From contig JAJDDU010000136.1 of assembly GCA_029260155.1 (NCBI GenBank), positions 1 through 10,299 on the forward strand: 10,299 nucleotides of DNA. The letters run 5' to 3'. The position numbers and the translations under genes were made by a program. Below the pieces are notes generated by a model that did no database searches, was not told where the DNA came from, and worked only from the letters and a program-made list of their open reading frames with translations. Positions 5,852-10,299 of the stretch are shown here, in pieces. Numbering within the stretch: the stretch's first letter is position 1; every line of letters begins with the position of its first letter. Source of the DNA: Phycisphaerae bacterium (GTDB taxonomy: Bacteria; Planctomycetota; Phycisphaerae; UBA1845).

Positions 5852-6978
5852 TGGATTGGAATTCGATTCGAGAGCAGTTCCCGGTCACGCGGAACTACAA
5901 TTTCCAGAACCACGCCGCCATCGCGCCGGTGTGCCGCCGCGCCGTCGAAGCCATGAACCAGTACGGCGAACGTGCGAGCGCCTACGGCTATCTCGGAAGC
6001 AAATTCTACGCGCACGCGGATCACGTGCGCCATCAGGCCGCTCAGCTCATCAACGCCAACCCCGACGAAGTCACTTTCATCAAGAACACGACCGAGGGGA
6101 TCAACTTCGTGGCCAACGGGCTCTCCTGGAACAACGGAGACAATGTCGTCACCACAAACGTCGAGTTTCCCTCCAACATGTACCCTTGGCTCAACTTGCA
6201 ATCGCGCGGCGTCCAAGTCCGTACCGTCATGGAGGAAGCAGGACGCATTCCAATCGAGCGCATTATCGAGGCCATCGACAGCCGCACGCGCGTCGTGGCC
6301 ATCTCGTCCGTGCAGTACGCCAGCGGATACCGAACCGACTTGGCCACACTCGGTGAGTTTTGCGTGAGCAAGGGCGTGTTCCTCTGTGTCGACGCGATTC
6401 AGTCGCTCGGGGCCATGCCCATCGACGTCAAAGGAATGCACATCGACTTCCTCGCAGCCGACGCCCACAAGTGGATGTGTGGCCCGGAGGGGATCGGTAT
6501 CTTCTACGTCGCCAAGGAGATCCAAGGCCACCTGCGACCGAGCTGCGTGGGCTGGATGTCAGTCAAAAACGTTCGCAAATTCGACCACTACGATCTCGAC
6601 TTCGACGACTCCATCAAGCGTTTCGACAGCGGCTCCTACAATCTCGCGGGAATCTACGCGCTCGGCGGGTCGTTGGATTTGCTCTTGGAAATCGGCGTCG
6701 ACGCCATCTGTCAGCGCTTGCTGTTCCTGACCGATCGGCTCGTAGACGGCCTGCGCGACAAGGGCTACCGCGTGTACAGCTCCCGCGAGCGCCCCGAAGC
6801 CAGCAGCATCGTCGCGTTCAGCTCCGATACACACGACCACGACACTGTCCAGCGACACCTCCAAAGCGAGCATCGCTTGGTCATCGCCGTTCGCAGGGGC
6901 AAGCTGCGCGCCAGCCCCCACTTCTACAACACCGAACGCGAAATCGATCAACTGATCGAACTTCTTCCGCGACACTAG
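5851..6978 (+). CDS. Class V aminotransferase-fold PLP enzyme (isopenicillin N epimerase/NifS-like superfamily)
   Basis: A complete 375-residue cytoplasmic PLP enzyme. The fold-type I landmarks are present: the N-terminal NFQNHAAIAPVCRRA (17-31), the cofactor-phosphate loop FIKNTTEGIN (76-85), VDAIQSLG (180-187) with Asp181 contacting the pyridine nitrogen, and DAHKWMCGPEGIG (204-216) with Lys207 forming the Schiff base. FDSGSYNLAGIYALG (258-272) and RRGKLRASPHFYNTEREID (348-366) complete the active site. The C-terminal loop lacks the sulfur-accepting Cys of cysteine desulfurases (SufS has a GHHC-type motif), so sulfur transfer for Fe-S clusters is unlikely. Isopenicillin N epimerase-like or other aminotransferase or lyase activity is more probable, and the substrate cannot be read. 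The ATG at 5851 is preceded by GAGGG about 11 bases upstream. It stands alone, with an extended -10 promoter and a tiny overlapping upstream frame. Confidence 0.93.
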   Translation: MDWNSIREQFPVTRNYNFQNHAAIAPVCRRAVEAMNQYGERASAYGYLGSKFYAHADHVRHQAAQLINANPDEVTFIKNTTEGINFVANGLSWNNGDNVVTTNVEFPSNMYPWLNLQSRGVQVRTVMEEAGRIPIERIIEAIDSRTRVVAISSVQYASGYRTDLATLGEFCVSKGVFLCVDAIQSLGAMPIDVKGMHIDFLAADAHKWMCGPEGIGIFYVAKEIQGHLRPSCVGWMSVKNVRKFDHYDLDFDDSIKRFDSGSYNLAGIYALGGSLDLLLEIGVDAICQRLLFLTDRLVDGLRDKGYRVYSSRERPEASSIVAFSSDTHDHDTVQRHLQSEHRLVIAVRRGKLRASPHFYNTEREIDQLIELLPRH

Positions 6979-7104
6979 GCCATTCCATAACGACAGCCTC
7001 TCTAGCGCAACAACGCAGTTGGACCGTGCGACTCGTCGTTTGGTCGTAGAATCGCTATGTGTTACATCGTACAGTGACGTTGTGCGGAAAAAGCGATTGA
7101 TCCT

Positions 7105-7126
7105 CCAGCGCGGCTGTTCCCGCTGG
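7105..7126 (+). repeat. Short hairpin in the leader or gap before the zinc-ribbon gene
   Basis: CCAGCG (7105-7110) and CGCTGG (7121-7126) can form a 6-base stem with a 10-base loop in the 204-base gap 6979-7182. It ends 56 bases before the zinc-ribbon gene start and has no T-tract. It may be a leader structure or chance. The rest of the gap shows only weak promoter-like matches (TAGAAT at 7047-7052 without a usable -35). Confidence 0.2.
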
Positions 7127-7182
7127 CCGGAGCAAGTCAATTCAGACACGGTATGCTGCAAAACGTCTCTGGAGGTGCGCCA

Positions 7183-8847
7183 ATGTCTGAACCCAGTGCC
7201 GGACAATTCAAGGTAGAGTGCTCTTGCGGCAAAAAACTGAAGTTGCCGGTTTCGGCGGCCGGGCGACGGGCCAAGTGCCCCAACTGCAAGAGTGTGTTCA
7301 CTGTACCGTCACCGCCAGCCGGCCCCGCCGCCAGCAGACCGGATGACGGCGTATCCCTGCTCGACGACTTGGCCGCGCATGCCCGGGCAGCCGATGCACC
7401 CCCCAACCTACCCGCAGAGAACGCGAGTTCGAAGTGCACTAAGTGCGGCGCAGATATGCCCGCCAGTATGGTCTTGTGCGTCACGTGCGGGCACAACGTG
7501 CAAACCGGCCGAACGCTCAAGCAGGCCAGCGCCCGGAGATCTGACATCGGTGCCGCTGCGCGCTGGACGGCGGCACGCGCCGGAACGTTCGCCTTCGGCT
7601 GCCTCTTGAGCAGCGTTGGCGCCCTGATTGGCGCAGTAATCTGGTCGGTCGTGTCAATCACCACCAACTACGAAATCGTGTGGATCGCGTGGGGCCTGGG
7701 CGGCTTGGCCGGTTACGGCATGGCCGTGGGGTATCCCACCGAGAACTTGCGCGCAGGAGTGACCGCTGCGTGCATCGCCATGATCGGAATCGTCGGCGCA
7801 AAGCTCACACACTTCGTATACGTCGACTACTCCGAGCTGTCTGCGGTGATGGGCTTCGTCGTCGCCGTCAGAGACGGAGACCTCGACAAGCGATTCCGTC
7901 TGGCTTGGCATCGATCCGAACTTGAGGCGCGAAATCAGGGACTGTCATTCGACGCCATTCGGCAAGAGCGCCTCCTGGATCACGAGTACGAGAAGATCAA
8001 GGCGCTTACATCTGAAGAGCTTGACGAAGCCGTCGCCGAGCTGGAAGCCTGGGAGGCCGGAGCCAAATGGGATGACGAGCAATACATGCGGAACTCCCTC
8101 ATTTACGCGCACGCGGAGGAGGCCACCGAGAAGCTCTATCCGGCGCAGGAATACGAGAACCCAGACGAACGTCCAACGCTCACGCCCAATGAGTGGAAGA
8201 ACCTGTACGAGGCCGCGACGGCGGCGGTCGAGGCCATGACGCCTGAACAACGACTCGCGCGAGTCAATGAAATCAGCGACGAGGAGGAGCGGAGTGCCCA
8301 GGCGAATCGCCTTGCATACCACCGCCAACGTCTGCGAATACTGCGAATGGGAATCTCATACGTGAATCCGCGAGCGCAGTCACTCTTCGACGAGGAACTC
8401 AAGAGAGTGCAGGCGTTCTCTGATGAGAAACGAACATCGGCGACTGCTGAGCTCGACGCGTGGGAGGGCGGCGGCAAATGGCAAGATCAGGAGTACATGC
8501 GCAACCATTTGATCGAACTGCGTGTCGACGACGTCATGGGAGAGTTTGAGAGTGAATTTGATGTCTATTCCGACACTTATGGGACGCAGTTGGAAACCGA
8601 GTGGCAACGGCAACACAAACTTGCAGTTGTGGCGGTAGACGCCTTACCTGTGGAACAACACGCCCAGCACGTTCGGGAGCTTGAAGCACGAGCGCACGAC
8701 GAGGTTGGGGCAGGCTTCGCCAAGGAGTTCGCGGGAAGCGCCCTGAGTGTCTTCTTCGCAAACTACTTCGGTGTGTTTGATATTCTCTTCAGCGTCCTGG
8801 CCGTCGCCTCGGCCTTCAAGATCGCAACCGGCGGGAGCGACGATTAG
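7183..8847 (+). CDS. Membrane protein with two N-terminal zinc ribbons and a duplicated C-terminal domain
   Basis: A 554-residue protein that I cannot assign to a named family. The start at 7183 is set by GGAGG 7 bases upstream; an in-frame ATG at 7153 has no such site. Residues 13-35 form a zinc ribbon (Cys13, Cys15, Cys32, Cys35: CSCGKKLKL, then AKCPNCKSVF), similar to MJ0042-type ribbons often seen at the N-terminus of planctomycete membrane proteins. A second ribbon uses Cys85, Cys88, Cys99, Cys102 and is followed by NVQTGRTL. Hydrophobic segments lie at about 134-158, 164-183 and 191-214, with another near 519-546. The 230-510 region is acidic and helical and contains the same domain twice: RLAWHR (239) and RLAYHR (376); AELEAWEAGAKWDDEQYMRN (285-304) and AELDAWEGGGKWQDQEYMRN (422-441); AVEAMTPEQ (348-356) and AVDALPVEQ (484-492). 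The offset is 137 residues, falling to 136 in the last part. It has no operon partner. Confidence 0.85.
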   Translation: MSEPSAGQFKVECSCGKKLKLPVSAAGRRAKCPNCKSVFTVPSPPAGPAASRPDDGVSLLDDLAAHARAADAPPNLPAENASSKCTKCGADMPASMVLCVTCGHNVQTGRTLKQASARRSDIGAAARWTAARAGTFAFGCLLSSVGALIGAVIWSVVSITTNYEIVWIAWGLGGLAGYGMAVGYPTENLRAGVTAACIAMIGIVGAKLTHFVYVDYSELSAVMGFVVAVRDGDLDKRFRLAWHRSELEARNQGLSFDAIRQERLLDHEYEKIKALTSEELDEAVAELEAWEAGAKWDDEQYMRNSLIYAHAEEATEKLYPAQEYENPDERPTLTPNEWKNLYEAATAAVEAMTPEQRLARVNEISDEEERSAQANRLAYHRQRLRILRMGISYVNPRAQSLFDEELKRVQAFSDEKRTSATAELDAWEGGGKWQDQEYMRNHLIELRVDDVMGEFESEFDVYSDTYGTQLETEWQRQHKLAVVAVDALPVEQHAQHVRELEARAHDEVGAGFAKEFAGSALSVFFANYFGVFDILFSVLAVASAFKIATGGSDD

Positions 8848-8868
8848 ACCAGTGCGCGGCTCAATGTC

Positions 8869-8891
8869 GCCGGATCGCGATGCAGTCCGGC
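8869..8891. terminator. Hairpin between convergent genes, possible bidirectional terminator
   Basis: GCCGGA (8869-8874) and TCCGGC (8886-8891) form a perfect 6-base GC-rich stem with an 11-base loop in the 83-base gap between the convergent zinc-ribbon and dockerin-repeat genes. No T-run flanks it on either strand, so termination would be weak or need another factor. Confidence 0.3.
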
Positions 8892-8930
8892 CCCCTCCCG
8901 GTGTTCGGAATGACAACCAGCGAGGACGTG

Positions 8931-10299
8931 CTATTGGCCGAACACACGCTGCATGATAGCGAGGTCGGCGGCATCCGCGTCACCGTCGCCGTCGAGATCG
9001 GCATCGCGACACGCGGGGTCCGTGGAGACACCCGGACCAGTGACGCACTCGAGGTAGTTCGCGAAGTCGTCGATCTCGACAACACCGTCGCAGTCAAGAT
9101 CGCCCACCGTGTTGCGTAGCCAAGTCCCCATGATACCCAGGTCGCTGGCCCCCTGCTCAGACTCGTAGACCAGCAACGCTTCGGTGCGATCGGCGATGAT
9201 ATGCTGAAAGAAGGCATCGTGATCCTGCGGGATGTTCAGCAAGCCGGGTTGCCAATCGAGTCCGTCGTAGTTCAACGACACCACCTGCCGCTGACCGTCG
9301 TCGCGACCGAGGAGCGTGCCGACGGCCCGGGCGCCGCTGTAGAACGCGACGCGCACGCGCGTTACCAGATTCAGCGAACTCGTATACGGATTCACGACCT
9401 CCCGCCAGCCGCTCGCGTGGTCATACCGAAACGCATAGAAGTTATTGGGGCCTTCCCAACGCGTGAAGGCACCGATCACGTCGCCGTCTGCGTTGGAGTC
9501 GATGTACGCGAAGTTCTCGACATTGATGTTGTACGGGGCGGGCGGAAGCACTTCATGCGGCGCCTGCCACACCCCGCCTTGCGTGCGCGATGCGTAGATC
9601 GTGTACGGCGAAGAAGTCTGCCACAAAAGAGTGGCCTCGCCGCCACCTCCGACCGTCAGCGGGAATCGCGACGACGCGCCCACGCTGGAGAAGCTCGCCG
9701 CTTGGGAGTCCGGGATGAACTCCACAGGTCCCCATGTGTTGTCGGCGCCGTTCCATCGATGGCCGTAGAGACCCGAGGGGCCGCCACTGAGCACACGATA
9801 GACGAGGTAAAGCGCCGTTCCAGCCTTGTCCTGTGCGAGCGTCGGCAGCAGCGTATCGTATCCGATCGGTGACACTTGCACCGGGCTACCCCATGTTCCG
9901 CTCGATGCATCGTAAACGACGCTTCGAACGCTCGTCGTCCCCTGGTCAAAATCGTTGATCACGACGACGTCGCCGTCCGCGTCGGCGGCGACCTCGATGA
10001 CCTGGAAAAACGCCGGCGTCGAGTAGATCGATGTCAACGGCCCCCAGCCCGTGCCCGGCTCGTACCGGATGGCGTACATGCGATACCCCTGATCGATGTC
10101 GCGAAACACGATCGTGAGGTTGTCGTCACCGTCGATGGCCCCTTCCGGTTGATCGGCGTAGCTCGTTGAGTCGGCGAGCGTCGCGAGTGGCCCCCAAACG
10201 CCGGCGGCGCGATCAAACATCCGTACCCGCAACAAGTCGTTTCCCGAATTGAGGTGCCTGTTGATCATCCACGCGTTTCCGGAACGGTCCACCAGAAGC
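8931..10299 (-). CDS. Exported Trp-repeat (beta-propeller-like) protein with C-terminal dockerin/EF-hand module (5' end outside window)
   Basis: The frame is open to the right edge (codons for Leu-Leu precede the GTG at 10292), so the N-terminus and any signal peptide lie outside; 455 residues are visible. Counting from the Val at 10292, seven blades carry a centred Trp, mostly G-W-G-P or similar, at residues 33, 83, 134, 187, 242, 296 and 347, a spacing of 50-55. Each has a following strand and a D-x-D-G-D or similar turn, which suggests a seven-bladed beta-propeller or sialidase-like repeat. The last 58 residues form a calcium-binding pair: Asp398/400/402 with Glu406 and Asp409 (DLDCDGVVEIDDF), then Asp432/434/436/438/440 with Asp443 (DLDGDGDADAADL). 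This dockerin-like ending with cysteines (401, 416, 428) is common on secreted planctomycete proteins and is thought to mediate attachment or folding. No catalytic residues can be assigned. Role: probably a surface or secreted binding protein. Confidence 0.85.
   Translation of the reverse strand, partial: LLVDRSGNAWMINRHLNSGNDLLRVRMFDRAAGVWGPLATLADSTSYADQPEGAIDGDDNLTIVFRDIDQGYRMYAIRYEPGTGWGPLTSIYSTPAFFQVIEVAADADGDVVVINDFDQGTTSVRSVVYDASSGTWGSPVQVSPIGYDTLLPTLAQDKAGTALYLVYRVLSGGPSGLYGHRWNGADNTWGPVEFIPDSQAASFSSVGASSRFPLTVGGGGEATLLWQTSSPYTIYASRTQGGVWQAPHEVLPPAPYNINVENFAYIDSNADGDVIGAFTRWEGPNNFYAFRYDHASGWREVVNPYTSSLNLVTRVRVAFYSGARAVGTLLGRDDGQRQVVSLNYDGLDWQPGLLNIPQDHDAFFQHIIADRTEALLVYESEQGASDLGIMGTWLRNTVGDLDCDGVVEIDDFANYLECVTGPGVSTDPACRDADLDGDGDADAADLAIMQRVFGQ

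Noticed and set aside
5644..6531. 295-residue open frame on the minus strand opposite the class V aminotransferase
   Set aside because: It runs antisense to a clearly recognised enzyme, shows no domain motif, and long antisense frames are common in high-GC genes.
7019..7068. Promoter-like hexamers (TTGGAC, TTGGTC, TAGAAT) before the zinc-ribbon gene
   Set aside because: Spacings are wrong (22 bases) or the matching -10 has only three consensus bases, so no promoter is called.
1..10299. CRISPR array, tRNA or rRNA genes, toxin-antitoxin or defence cassette
   Set aside because: I looked for direct repeats with spacers, cloverleaf-like elements and known defence motifs and found none; apart from the IS fragment there is no mobile module.

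Overview
This window looks like bacterial chromosome from the Planctomycetota, possibly the Phycisphaerae side. The evidence is indirect: high-GC DNA, several standalone genes in alternating orientation, two lipoproteins, a protein starting with two zinc ribbons, and a large exported protein ending in a planctomycete-style dockerin/EF-hand module. No marker gene fixes the taxonomy, so this is an inference.

Layout from left to right. (1) Positions 1-139 are the right end of an ISL3-like insertion sequence: the last 40 codons of the transposase and a short terminal segment. It abuts, at about 139/140, an arfB (ribosome-rescue hydrolase) reading frame that lacks everything up to and including the catalytic GGQ motif. 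(2) A 630-residue S9 (prolyl oligopeptidase-type) lipoprotein peptidase runs on the minus strand (493-2385). It is divergent from a small GlcG/HbpS-family (DUF336) protein on the plus strand (2567-2971), and the shared region holds a plausible promoter for each. (3) An orphan lipoprotein (3007-3867, minus) and a 544-residue fusion (4013-5647, minus) follow. The fusion joins a degenerate RluA-type pseudouridine synthase to an RlmK/RlmI-type rRNA methyltransferase. (4) Divergent from it is a class V PLP-dependent enzyme (5851-6978, plus), preceded by an extended -10 promoter and a 16-codon upstream reading frame. (5) A 554-residue membrane protein (7183-8847, plus) has two zinc ribbons, membrane segments and a tandemly duplicated domain of about 137 residues. 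(6) The right edge cuts a large minus-strand protein (8931 to beyond the window) with seven Trp-centred repeats and a C-terminal pair of calcium-binding loops.

The genes do not form an obvious operon or a single pathway, and every gene has its own start region. Translation is the only recurring theme: a broken ribosome-rescue factor and a fused RNA-modification enzyme. I see no CRISPR array, tRNA, rRNA, phage module or recognisable defence system. The best candidates for something unusual are the fused RNA enzyme with a substituted catalytic residue, the duplicated zinc-ribbon membrane protein, and the IS/arfB junction.
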